From contig JAXMAC010000005.1 of the NCBI GenBank assembly GCA_046350595.1, positions 1 through 64,000 of the forward strand: a stretch of 64,000 nt of DNA, given 5' to 3'. A program made the translations under genes and the position numbers. Below are positions 35,839-44,394 of the stretch, in pieces. This DNA is from JAHFOW01 sp046350595 (GTDB lineage Bacteria > Planctomycetota > Brocadiia > Brocadiales > Brocadiaceae). How positions within the stretch are numbered: position 1 is the first letter of the stretch; each line of letters opens with the position of its first letter. The notes under the pieces are model-generated. The model saw only the letters and a program-made list of their open reading frames with translations, searched no databases and was not told the origin of the DNA.

Positions 35839-37839
35839 TTATTTCTGCTTCTGCATAAGTTTACTGCTTACACCAGACTTTTCCCGTATCCCCTCTATTT
35901 TATCTCTCAACTTCGCCGCCCGCTCAAACTCAAGGGCCTCTGCGGCCCTGAGCATCTCTTCTTCCAGTTCGTACACAGACTCCTGGGTAATATATTCCTC
36001 CTCACTCTCCGCAACGGATTCGTAGACATATTTATGTGATGAGATTTCATCCTCAATACCTTTTTTAATCTCTTTTTGTACGGTCTTCGGAGTTATATCA
36101 TGCTTTTTATTGTATTCAGTCTGAATCACACGGCGGCGGTTGGTCTCATCTATCGCTCGTTGCATGGAGTTGGTTACCGTATCGGCATACAGGATTACCT
36201 CAGCGTTCACATTCCGTGCGGTGCGGCCAATGGTCTGAATTAAAGACGTTTCAGAACGGAGAAATCCTTCTTTATCCGCATCCAGAATTGCCACCAGGGA
36301 AACCTCTGGCAGGTCGAGTCCTTCCCTGAGGAGGTTGACGCCTACCAGCACATCGAATTTCCCCAACCTCAAATCCCTTAAAATGGCCACCCGTTCGATG
36401 GCATCTAACTCCGAATGGATGTACATACCCTTCAGACCCTCTTCCTTAATATACTCGCTCAGGTCTTCTGCAAGCCGTTTTGTCAGGGTAGTTACCAGCA
36501 CCCGTTCCTTTTTCTGCACCCGCTTCCTGATCTCTTTCAATAAATCCCCTACCTGTGTCTTCGCGGGCTTTACGTGGATAACAGGGTCAACAAGACCCGT
36601 TGGACGTATGATTTGTTCGACCACAATTCCCTGACATTTTTTCAATTCATAAGGACCCGGTGTTGCCGAAACGAAGAGCGCCTGATGTATCTTCTCTTCC
36701 CATTCATCAAATCTTAAAGGGCGATTGTCCAGCGCAGAGGGCAATCGAAAACCATATTCAACAAGGGTCTCTTTCCGCGCCCTGTCTCCGTGATACATAC
36801 CGGCAATCTGCGGAATGGAGACGTGAGACTCATCAACGATAACTAAAAAATCTTTAGGGAAATATTCAAAAAGGGAATACGGAGGAGAACCGGGCGCACG
36901 ACCGCTCAGATGCCGTGAATAATTTTCAATACCATGACAATAACCTACTTCCCGCAACATTTCCATGTCGTAGCGCGTTCTGGCCTCCAGGCGCTGTGCT
37001 TCAAGGAACTTCTCCTTGGAACGCAGTTCCTTGAGCCGGTCGTTCAGTTCATACTCAATGGATTGTATTACCCGCTCAATCTTCCCTTCAGGCATAACGA
37101 AATGTTTTGCCGGATAAATGGATACCTCTTTTACTTCCTGTACGGTGTTTCCCGTAGCCGGTTGAATAATGGAAATACTGTCAACATCATCTCCGAATAA
37201 TTCTATCCGGTAGGCGAATTCCTCGTATGCCGGAAAGACCTCTATTACATCACCACGCACCCGTAACGACCCACGCACGAATTGAATGTCATTCCGTTCA
37301 TACTGGATATTAACAAGCTTTTTCAGGAGCTTATTTCTCTCGATTGAGTCCCCCTTGCAGAGGTGCACGTACATTTCCTGATAATCTTCGGGAGAGCCCA
37401 GTCCATAGATACAGGAGACACTGGCAACAATTATGACGTCCCTGCGAGACATGAGGGCGCAGGTTGCCGCAAGGCGCAGACGGTCTATTTCCTGATTTAT
37501 CGTAGCCTCTTTCTCAATGTAGATATCTCGTTGTGGAATGTATGCCTCGGGTTGATAGTAGTCATAATAACTTACAAAGTACCCCGTGGCATTTTCCGGG
37601 AAGAAACTCTTAAACTCGCTGTAAAGCTGGGCGGCAAGGGTCTTATTATGGGTCATCACCAGCGTGGGCTTTGCCAGCGTTTCGATCACGTTTGCCATGG
37701 TAAATGTCTTCCCGGAGCCTGTAACGCCAAGCAGTGTCTGGCAGCGCATGCCTTTGTTATAACCCGCGATTAATTGTTGTATCGCCCCTGGCTGGTCGCC
37801 TTGTGGGGTAAAAGGTGAAACGAGTTTAAAAACAGGCAT
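35839..37839 (-). CDS. uvrB: Excinuclease ABC subunit B
   Basis: UvrB helicase-like damage verification subunit of nucleotide excision repair (666 aa, normal length). Walker A GVTGSGKT near residue 38; the beta-hairpin YYDYYQPEAYIPQRDIYIEK; helicase motifs DESH and QTIGRTARN; the C-terminal UVR domain (EEEMLRAAEALEFERAAKLRD) that binds UvrC. I chose the ATG at 37839 (MPVFKLVSPFTPQGDQP), five codons inside a GTG. Confidence 0.97.
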   Translation of the reverse strand: MPVFKLVSPFTPQGDQPGAIQQLIAGYNKGMRCQTLLGVTGSGKTFTMANVIETLAKPTLVMTHNKTLAAQLYSEFKSFFPENATGYFVSYYDYYQPEAYIPQRDIYIEKEATINQEIDRLRLAATCALMSRRDVIIVASVSCIYGLGSPEDYQEMYVHLCKGDSIERNKLLKKLVNIQYERNDIQFVRGSLRVRGDVIEVFPAYEEFAYRIELFGDDVDSISIIQPATGNTVQEVKEVSIYPAKHFVMPEGKIERVIQSIEYELNDRLKELRSKEKFLEAQRLEARTRYDMEMLREVGYCHGIENYSRHLSGRAPGSPPYSLFEYFPKDFLVIVDESHVSIPQIAGMYHGDRARKETLVEYGFRLPSALDNRPLRFDEWEEKIHQALFVSATPGPYELKKCQGIVVEQIIRPTGLVDPVIHVKPAKTQVGDLLKEIRKRVQKKERVLVTTLTKRLAEDLSEYIKEEGLKGMYIHSELDAIERVAILRDLRLGKFDVLVGVNLLREGLDLPEVSLVAILDADKEGFLRSETSLIQTIGRTARNVNAEVILYADTVTNSMQRAIDETNRRRVIQTEYNKKHDITPKTVQKEIKKGIEDEISSHKYVYESVAESEEEYITQESVYELEEEMLRAAEALEFERAAKLRDKIEGIREKSGVSSKLMQKQK

Positions 37840-37964
37840 AACTCTAACCCTCACCGCAAAGACGCAAAGAACGTAAAGTTTTAAAGATTATTAACAAATC
37901 TCTTTACCCCATCTTTCAAAACTGAAATGATTTCCTTTTTTTCAAAAAACCAAATTGTTGCTCA

Positions 37965-39206
37965 TCACTCTTTATAATACCGTGAATTCTTATATTTCAA
38001 AAGAAGTTCATCGATAAACACCTTCACCGTAGAAGCAATAGGCACAGCCAGGAGTAATCCCAGGAATCCCAACAATTGGCTGCAGATCAGGATGGACAGG
38101 ATTACCATGACAGGACTCAACCCAAGCCCCTTCCCCATAACGCGTGGTGTAATCACGGTTCCCTCAAGTATTTGTCCAACACCAAAGGTTATGAGGACAT
38201 AGAGAATATGCTTAAAATCGTGAAATTGTAACATTGCAAGTGCAGAGGCAATAATAATTCCTATCCCTGTACCCACATAGGGAATTAAATTGCCAAAACC
38301 ACTCAAAAAACCTAACAGAAAAGATAGGGGAATACCTGCAATCGTTAAACCAATACTGTAAATAAGAGAGAGAATAAGGCACACACAGAGCTGTCCCCTG
38401 ATGAAATAATGCAGGTTGTTATTTATTTTCGTCAAAATACCTGAAATCTGTTCTCTTTTTGTTACCGGGAAAATTGATCTGGTGTTCTCTATGATGATAT
38501 TAAAATCTTTGAGTAAGTAAACAAACACAACTCCAAAGATAACAAAATTCACGACGATGCCCAAAATCCCAAAGGTGCCAAAAAAAATGCCCTTTGAGAA
38601 ATACAACAAAAACCCGAAAGACTGGGGAATATATTTTTTCAGTCCCCAGAGCGCTCCGGCTATGCGCATCTTTTGAGAAGGAGGTTCTTTTCTTTCAACA
38701 GACTCTTGTGTGCGGGAAGATAGCGGGTTGCCCTGTTCTGTAATGTTTTCAGATTTGGTTCCGATACGTTCACGGTCAATGACGTCTTTTATCTGGGATT
38801 TAACTGACTTTGCAAACTCTGTGTTTTCATATCTTTTAATCCATGCTTCAACGATGTCCCGATACCCTGGATAGTGATCCTTCACCATGCCGCCAACCTG
38901 ATAAATACCGCTCGTAGTCTTAGGGATTGTATATGCCAGAAACCCTGCTCCTGTAAGGAAAACGGCTATAAAGAGAAAGACAATACCGAATACCCGGTGT
39001 ATATGTTTCCGGCTAAATGGCCAGTGCTGTCTTTCAAAAAAACTTACCACAGGATGAAAAACATAGGCAACAAAAAAGGCCAGAAAAAGAGAGATGAGTG
39101 TGGCTCTCAGGTAGTAACACAACACAAAAAAGAAAATGATGAAGAATCCCATGAGAATTATACGAACCCAGAGATTGTCCAGCATTTTTTGCTGTTCTTT
39201 TTCCAT
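37965..39206 (-). CDS. AI-2E family transporter (UPF0118)
   Basis: Integral membrane permease of 413 aa with about eight hydrophobic helices. Family signatures are PVVSFFERQ near helix 2 and the C-terminal FGNLIPYVGTGIGIIIA plus ILEGTVITPRVMGKGLGLSPVMVI. A hydrophilic insert (about 120-190, with QSVERKEPPSQK) separates helices 3 and 4. The substrate of most members is unknown; the autoinducer-2 name comes from E. coli TqsA. Confidence 0.9.
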   Translation of the reverse strand: MEKEQQKMLDNLWVRIILMGFFIIFFFVLCYYLRATLISLFLAFFVAYVFHPVVSFFERQHWPFSRKHIHRVFGIVFLFIAVFLTGAGFLAYTIPKTTSGIYQVGGMVKDHYPGYRDIVEAWIKRYENTEFAKSVKSQIKDVIDRERIGTKSENITEQGNPLSSRTQESVERKEPPSQKMRIAGALWGLKKYIPQSFGFLLYFSKGIFFGTFGILGIVVNFVIFGVVFVYLLKDFNIIIENTRSIFPVTKREQISGILTKINNNLHYFIRGQLCVCLILSLIYSIGLTIAGIPLSFLLGFLSGFGNLIPYVGTGIGIIIASALAMLQFHDFKHILYVLITFGVGQILEGTVITPRVMGKGLGLSPVMVILSILICSQLLGFLGLLLAVPIASTVKVFIDELLLKYKNSRYYKE

Positions 39207-39268
39207 AGAATATTACCCCCTATAAAAACTTCATTTTTGGTTTGGTTGTGGGTGCGCCGCCCCAGTCA

Positions 39269-39721
39269 TTATTTCTGATTCGTACCCGTCGTATCAGACT
39301 CTACCTTTATCAGCTCTTGTATAGCCTCTATCGTGGATGATTTTATGCCATCCACCCTGGATAGCTCATCAAGGGACTTAAAACAGCCATGTTTATCCCG
39401 ATACGATACTATCGCCTTTGCCTTTGTTTCGCCCAATCCCGGCAGGAGCACCAATTCATACCATGTCGCCTCGTTAATATCCAGTTTGACATTTATATCC
39501 TCAGGTTTAAGACAACTCAAAATCTCTGTTTTTGGTAACCACCAGTGATAATCCATACCAACCTTTATGATTGTACCAATAAACAGGGTTGTGGATAAAA
39601 AGAAAATGATAACGTATTGTCTCTTTGTAACTGGATTTTTTTCCGGCATGGGTATCTGTGAATTTTTTGAAAGAAATTTTCTTTTCCAATCTTGCCTAAA
39701 AAATGAGGGGATCGTCAGCAT
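39269..39721 (-). CDS. ComEA-like helix-hairpin-helix protein
   Basis: 150 aa with an N-terminal membrane anchor (VIIFFLSTTLFIGTIIKVGM) and a C-terminal pair of helix-hairpin-helix motifs: LDINEATWYELVLLPGLGETKAKAIVSYR and SLDELSRVDGIKSSTIEAI. These bind DNA non-specifically in ComEA, the periplasmic DNA receptor of competence; other com genes are not in the window. The start is uncertain: the ATG at 39721 is preferred over a TTG at 39748. It lies 62 bases upstream of the permease gene on the same strand. Confidence 0.8.
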   Translation of the reverse strand: MLTIPSFFRQDWKRKFLSKNSQIPMPEKNPVTKRQYVIIFFLSTTLFIGTIIKVGMDYHWWLPKTEILSCLKPEDINVKLDINEATWYELVLLPGLGETKAKAIVSYRDKHGCFKSLDELSRVDGIKSSTIEAIQELIKVESDTTGTNQK

Positions 39722-40180
39722 TATACCTGTTCTATTTATTTTAATCAATTATATCTATGTATCTAATTAGTATAAAAAAATCAGCATGATAAGCATATCA
39801 ATACAAAAAATCGGGTGTAAAGTTAAAGAGGGGAATCAAGGGCGAAAATTTTTCACGCCTTTTTGTTTAATATAACCCTTTTCCGCAATATTTTCGCAAA
39901 ACAATAATTTTGTATTTTTCAAAAGCCACATGTATTGATCCGCTTTAAAAATATTTTGTTTTTATAAGCCATTTGTAGATAAATATATATGATATTTATA
40001 CAAGATTGTAAATTAGTTGTTGGTACAAGAGTTGTTTTCTTAGTACATCACAAATGTGCGGAGGGTGCAGAGAAGACATAAAAGGAGTCTCCGTGACCTC
40101 GGCGATAACTGTGGTGAATTGAACTTTTGTGGGCAGGTAAATAGACATAGGGCATTCCAATTTCTCTGTTATCTGTGATT
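39722..40180. other. Long AT-rich spacer upstream of the response regulator
   Basis: No gene seen. It holds a weak hairpin-like ggcgaaaatttttcacgcc followed by T (39840-39865). A GC-richer part (about 40060-40150) translates to nothing convincing. It may contain the promoter of the regulator-oxidase unit. Confidence 0.4.
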
Positions 40181-40540
40181 ATGGTAAAGCCGAGATTATT
40201 ACTGGTAGATGACGACAAAAATACTCTTGATGGATTGGCAACGATTTTAAAGCGTGACGGATACAACGTCTCTGGTGTTCTCTCGGGTTATGAAGCTTTA
40301 AAACTCCTATCCAGGAAACAGTTTGACGTCATGATAACTGATGTCAATATGCCTGGGATGGATGGATTTGACCTTATTCGTGAGGTAAGAAAAAGGGAAG
40401 TGTCTGTAGCAATAGTGGTTATTAGCGCAAACAGTTCCGTGGAAACTATGGCAGATGTTACGAGGAGTTTGTCGTGCGATTATTATCTGACAAAGCCGGT
40501 AAATATCTATGAATTGGAGGCAATTCTGGAAAATTTGTAA
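40181..40540 (+). CDS. Single-domain response regulator (CheY-like)
   Basis: Receiver domain alone, 119 aa. Acidic pocket D10-D12 (LLLVDDDKNT), phosphoacceptor D54 (VMITDVNMPGMDG) and the Lys of LTKPVN. There is no output domain, so it acts by protein contact. The ATG at 40181 is two codons inside a GTG; neither has a clear ribosome site. The nearest kinase in the window is 28 kb away. It stands 76 bases before the multicopper oxidase gene and may be cotranscribed. Confidence 0.85.
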   Translation: MVKPRLLLVDDDKNTLDGLATILKRDGYNVSGVLSGYEALKLLSRKQFDVMITDVNMPGMDGFDLIREVRKREVSVAIVVISANSSVETMADVTRSLSCDYYLTKPVNIYELEAILENL

Positions 40541-40616
40541 AAAAATATGTAGGGAACAATGAAGAGTATTGTAATTGTAATTTTTTTAACGTAATTTTTT
40601 GGGGAAAGGGAAAAAT

Positions 40617-41888
40617 ATGAATGTGTCAAAGTTAATGGGTTGGGCTACTGGACTATTTTTGGGTATTTCAACATGCGTTGCGGCGCCAAATGTCTTTAGT
40701 GAAGAGACAAAACCAGCTGCTGAACAGTGGAGTCTCAGTCAGGAAGATCAGGATTTGATAAGTGTCACAAATGGAGATATTTTGGGCGAACGCTCTAAAG
40801 ATGGCGTTTGGGATTATCATCTCTATACGACGGATGGCTATGTAGAGATGGTAAACGGCGAGCTGGTATGGGTCTTTGGTTATACTCATGCGAAAGGCAG
40901 CTTCAAGGATGTGGGAGAAGTGAAGACAAAGGAAGAGCTGGAAAAATTGTTGGAGCCTGTTAAGGTACCCAGCGATCCAGTCCATCTTTTCGTGGGTGAA
41001 AAGGCCCGGATAACGCTTCACAATACCGGTATGCATTGTGCTGCTGAAAATTCAGGGATTAATCATGTGGCGCATACGATTCACTTTCATGGCCTTGATT
41101 TAACCCCTGCGGTTGATGGTGTGCCTTCTCTTCCGGTAGATCCGGTGCTGGAGCATAAATCTTTTACCTATGAAATAACTCCACAATATGAAGGTTCTTT
41201 CATGGGGCATTGCCATGTGGATAGTTTTAACCATATCCTGGCCGGGATGTACTTCCCCATTATCATACATCAGGACAGGTCAAAGACTGCGTACGGGTAT
41301 AAATATGACAGGGATTATACCTTATTTTTCAGTGAATTATCTTCCACGGCAAATGAGCAATTGCAAGAGACGGGAGTTGTTCATGGATTACAGGACTGGA
41401 AGGCCGATTACTATCTGATCAATGGCAGGACGTTTACTGATAATCTTTATCACCCCCTTTCTGTAATAAACGATCCACGTTCCAGGATTGTTGCTTATGA
41501 AGACGAAACGGTATTGTTACGTTTTATGGCTATAGGCGCTGACCATGTATTTGCGATCCATCCCCATGGTTATCACATGGAAGTAGTTGCCTTGGATGGA
41601 AGAAAACTCAAGAGCAGCTATGAAAAGGATACGCTGTGTATTGCCAGCGGCGAGAGGATTGATGTGCTGGTAAAGATACCTCACTTTGCGAGTCAAAGGA
41701 AATGCCTGTCTTGTAATCTGGGTGCAGGTATAACCATCATGCATGACCATAATCTGCGTGGTATGGTTTCGCAAGGGAAATATCCGATGGGCGCCCTGAC
41801 GATCTTTGACGTCAGAAGCAAAGAAAAGGCAACAAAACCGGATGCCCCATTAATAAAGGGAAAACCATATAATCCTTTAGAGCATTAA
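40617..41888 (+). CDS. Two-domain multicopper oxidase, exported
   Basis: 423 aa with signal peptide (MNVSKLMGWATGLFLGISTCVAA). The copper motifs are HTIHFHG (H156, H158), GHCHVDSFNHILAGM (H198, C199, H200, H206, M211), IHPHGYH (H315, H317, H320) and MHDHNLRGM (H376, H378). The Cys-containing type 1 motif lies in the first cupredoxin domain and the last motif has HDH instead of HCH. So this is a two-domain oxidase with type 1 copper in domain 1. Substrates might be metal ions, NO/nitrite or organics; none is proven. The ATG at 40617 has GGGGAAAGGG upstream. It ends at a strong terminator, so it is separate from the NXR unit. Confidence 0.85.
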   Translation: MNVSKLMGWATGLFLGISTCVAAPNVFSEETKPAAEQWSLSQEDQDLISVTNGDILGERSKDGVWDYHLYTTDGYVEMVNGELVWVFGYTHAKGSFKDVGEVKTKEELEKLLEPVKVPSDPVHLFVGEKARITLHNTGMHCAAENSGINHVAHTIHFHGLDLTPAVDGVPSLPVDPVLEHKSFTYEITPQYEGSFMGHCHVDSFNHILAGMYFPIIIHQDRSKTAYGYKYDRDYTLFFSELSSTANEQLQETGVVHGLQDWKADYYLINGRTFTDNLYHPLSVINDPRSRIVAYEDETVLLRFMAIGADHVFAIHPHGYHMEVVALDGRKLKSSYEKDTLCIASGERIDVLVKIPHFASQRKCLSCNLGAGITIMHDHNLRGMVSQGKYPMGALTIFDVRSKEKATKPDAPLIKGKPYNPLEH

Positions 41889-41915
41889 TGGCGCTCAATT
41901 TTATAAAACCACCAG

Positions 41916-41958
41916 AAACCTCCCGTACAGGTTTTGTCCTTACGGGAGGTTTTTTATT
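41916..41958 (+). terminator. Rho-independent terminator
   Basis: aaacctcccgta (41916-41927), 13-base loop, tacgggaggttt (41941-41952), T-run to 41956. It lies 28 bases after the multicopper oxidase stop. Confidence 0.92.
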
Positions 41959-42131
41959 GTGCAAAAATAGATTGTGTGTGTTTCAGCGTTGCCTTCAATG
42001 GAAAAGATCGGAATGGGTATGGACATATTTTTTATTTGATATAAATTGAATGGATGTTAAACTATTTAATTTATTCGATATTCTTAGAGTCGGGTAAATG
42101 TATATCGTTTCAGAGGGAATTGTATATTCTT

Positions 42132-43214
42132 ATGATAAGATTTGTAATCTTTTTTATATCTCTGTTTTTTAGTCTTTGTACCTTTGCGTATGGGGATACC
42201 ATAATTTTGAAAAATGGTGACGCGAAAGTAGAAGCGCTTAAAGTGATGGGGATGACTAATAAATATGTCACTGTAACGCTGTCAAAGAAAGATGTAAAAT
42301 CTTTAAACAAACAGTTTTCTCGTATTCAAGATTATCCGGATGTGATTGTTTTGACCACGAATAATATTGCTCTTAATTGCAAGGTCAGGCAGATTCTTGA
42401 AAATACCGTAAAGATATTAATTCCAACCTCAGCGATTGCATCTCTCTACATGACCTTTCCGTTTAACAATAATCTGAGTAAGCCGAACGGCGGTATGCAG
42501 GGATTATCAGAAGTAAGAAAAACAGAACATCCAAAAGAAACAACCGTGACAGAATCTTCGCATGGTGAAGAACTTGGTGAACAGAAGGATGAGGTTGATG
42601 GGATAAGGATACAGGTCGGAGACAAGCAGGTGACGGAAAAACCTTACAGGATAAAGACAAAAATCAGGAGTATCCCAGAAAAAGACAGTTTATCCCATGA
42701 TAAAATCGGGGCCGGGTCGAATGTGACTCCTGGTGCAAGTGAATTCATTCCGGAAGAAGGCCAGGAAGAATTTGTTGATAAACCGGTAGATGGAGAACAA
42801 GAACAAATGAGCGAATCGCAAGATGATACACCCCGAACTACTACTCGGGAAAATCCGGAAAAAGAAAAAAAACTGGTTCAGGATGGAAAACTGGGAAGGG
42901 TTGAGGGGAAGGTATTTTGCGGTGGAAAGTCTCTCAGGGATTGTCAGATAAAATTGCAAATGCTGGAAAAGGGTGGATTGTTGGTGAGGGTGTATCACCC
43001 CGTTGAAGGCGCAGAGGAGCTTGAGGCGAGTACTGATGCGGATGGCGTATATCGTTTCATGAATGTTCCGCCGGGTTTTTATAAATTGTACTGGAAACCG
43101 CTTAACGAGACCTCGTGGATTCGCAGATTCAAGATGGAACCGGATGTAATTGTAGAGCCGGGAAAAGTTACAAGTCCTGGAGAAATTGAAACCCTGAAGA
43201 GGACGCTCAACTAG
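42132..43214 (+). CDS. Secreted protein with C-terminal carboxypeptidase-regulatory-like domain
   Basis: 360 aa from the ATG at 42132, chosen because it opens a signal peptide (MIRFVIFFISLFFSLCTFAYG); an ATG at 42054 is the alternative. Residues 20-110 (TIILKNGDAKVEALKVMGMTN...) form a small beta domain resembling those of planctomycete envelope proteins. The middle (about 130-250) is charged and low in complexity. The C terminus (about 255-360; GRVEGKVFCGGKSLRDC...DADGVYRFMNVPPGFYKL) is a carboxypeptidase-regulatory-like beta sandwich, the same fold as in the two cupredoxin-type proteins of the locus. It may be part of the NXR neighbourhood, but the role is unknown. Confidence 0.6.
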   Translation: MIRFVIFFISLFFSLCTFAYGDTIILKNGDAKVEALKVMGMTNKYVTVTLSKKDVKSLNKQFSRIQDYPDVIVLTTNNIALNCKVRQILENTVKILIPTSAIASLYMTFPFNNNLSKPNGGMQGLSEVRKTEHPKETTVTESSHGEELGEQKDEVDGIRIQVGDKQVTEKPYRIKTKIRSIPEKDSLSHDKIGAGSNVTPGASEFIPEEGQEEFVDKPVDGEQEQMSESQDDTPRTTTRENPEKEKKLVQDGKLGRVEGKVFCGGKSLRDCQIKLQMLEKGGLLVRVYHPVEGAEELEASTDADGVYRFMNVPPGFYKLYWKPLNETSWIRRFKMEPDVIVEPGKVTSPGEIETLKRTLN

Positions 43215-43495
43215 AGAAAAATTTTATTCTCTATGAATAATTTTTTCAGATTAAATATTTGAAACTATTATTTCAATAGTGAAATTTTGGTTTGGATAAT
43301 AAGGTTTAGCCTTTGTTTTAAATTCAAAAAATATTAGAATTAACACCATGATTTTTCATTACTTACGCAATATTTTTCAAAAATTTTACTTTTTTTGCGA
43401 AAAGGAATAGAGATTGTTAGTTAGTGATTCCCGTTCTATGGTTGGTATAAAATTTTTGAAGGCGTTTTTCCTGTCCTCCTGAAAAAAGTTTGTAT
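43215..43495. other. AT-rich spacer before the NXR locus
   Basis: No gene. A weak agagaa...ttctct hairpin follows the preceding stop, then AT-rich DNA leading to the promoter at 43496. Confidence 0.4.
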
Positions 43496-43524
43496 TTGAC
43501 AAACATGATTTACGAGTATAGGAT
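43496..43524 (+). promoter_or_regulatory. Sigma70-like promoter for the first NXR unit
   Basis: TTGACA at 43496-43501, 17-base spacer, TAGGAT at 43519-43524. The -35 box is perfect and the -10 box matches four of six. The leader to the ATG at 43600 would be about 70 bases. Confidence 0.55.
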
Positions 43525-43599
43525 TTTGTTTTTTTTGTACGTTTTGTAAAAGATAGATATCACTGCTAAATTTTTTTTAAGTTAGAGATGGAGGTAATG

Positions 43600-44337
43600 A
43601 TGGTAAAAGGCCTGCGGTTGTTTTCTATTATTGGTAGTTTCGCGCTTGGTTTGGCATGGACAGGCCATGTCTCAATGGCGGATGCTTATAAAGAGGTTGA
43701 AGTGAAAGATGGAGGCTCGATTGCTGGTACAGTTAAGTTTGATGGCGACGCCCCGTCTGCAAAGGTGTTAAAGGTTGATAAGGATGAGCAGACCTGTGGA
43801 CATGAAGGTAAACTTTCGGAGGAATTGGTTGTTAATGGAGAGTCAAAAGGGGTTAAGAACGTTGTCGTCTCTTTGACTGATATAGCTGCAGGTAAAAAAG
43901 CTGAAACGAGTTCTGCTGTTGCTTTGGACCAGAAAGAGTGCGCATTTATTCCTCATGTTATGGCGGTATCGGCAGGCGCAAATGTTGAATTGTTAAACAG
44001 CGATAATGTAATGCACAATCTTCACTCTTGGTCTATCAAAAATCCGGCTTTCAATGAAGGGGTATCCGGGGGTGGAAAGATGACTAAAAAGTTTGATCTT
44101 CCTGAGGTGGTAAAGATAACATGTGACGTACATAAATGGATGAGTTCGTATATTGTTGTGAAGCCAAATCCATATTTTGCAGTTACCGATGAAAATGGAA
44201 GGTTTAAGATAGATAACGTCCCGGCAGGCTCTTACAAGATTGAGGCATGGCAGGAGAAGCTTGGGAAAAAGACCGCTGATGTGGCCGTAAAGTCGGGTGA
44301 AGAGGCAGTAGTAGATTTTGCTTATGCGAAGAAATAA
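43600..44337 (+). CDS. Cupredoxin-like secreted protein with carboxypeptidase-regulatory domain (copy 1)
   Basis: 245 aa with signal peptide (MVKGLRLFSIIGSFALGLAW). The middle is a plastocyanin-type domain with probable copper ligands H139, C175, H178 and M181 (ITCDVHKWM), a short C-x2-H-x2-M loop. The C terminus (PYFAVTDENGRFKIDNVPAG, 191-245) is a carboxypeptidase-regulatory-like sandwich. A blue-copper electron carrier is plausible for NXR electrons. A paralogue closes the locus at 61223. The ATG at 43600 has GGAGG 5 bases upstream; two further in-frame ATGs lie just before. Confidence 0.82.
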   Translation: MVKGLRLFSIIGSFALGLAWTGHVSMADAYKEVEVKDGGSIAGTVKFDGDAPSAKVLKVDKDEQTCGHEGKLSEELVVNGESKGVKNVVVSLTDIAAGKKAETSSAVALDQKECAFIPHVMAVSAGANVELLNSDNVMHNLHSWSIKNPAFNEGVSGGGKMTKKFDLPEVVKITCDVHKWMSSYIVVKPNPYFAVTDENGRFKIDNVPAGSYKIEAWQEKLGKKTADVAVKSGEEAVVDFAYAKK

Positions 44338-44394
44338 CTGTGATCAAACTTATATGGAATGTGTAACTTACTCGTTTGAAAAGGCGCACTGCTA

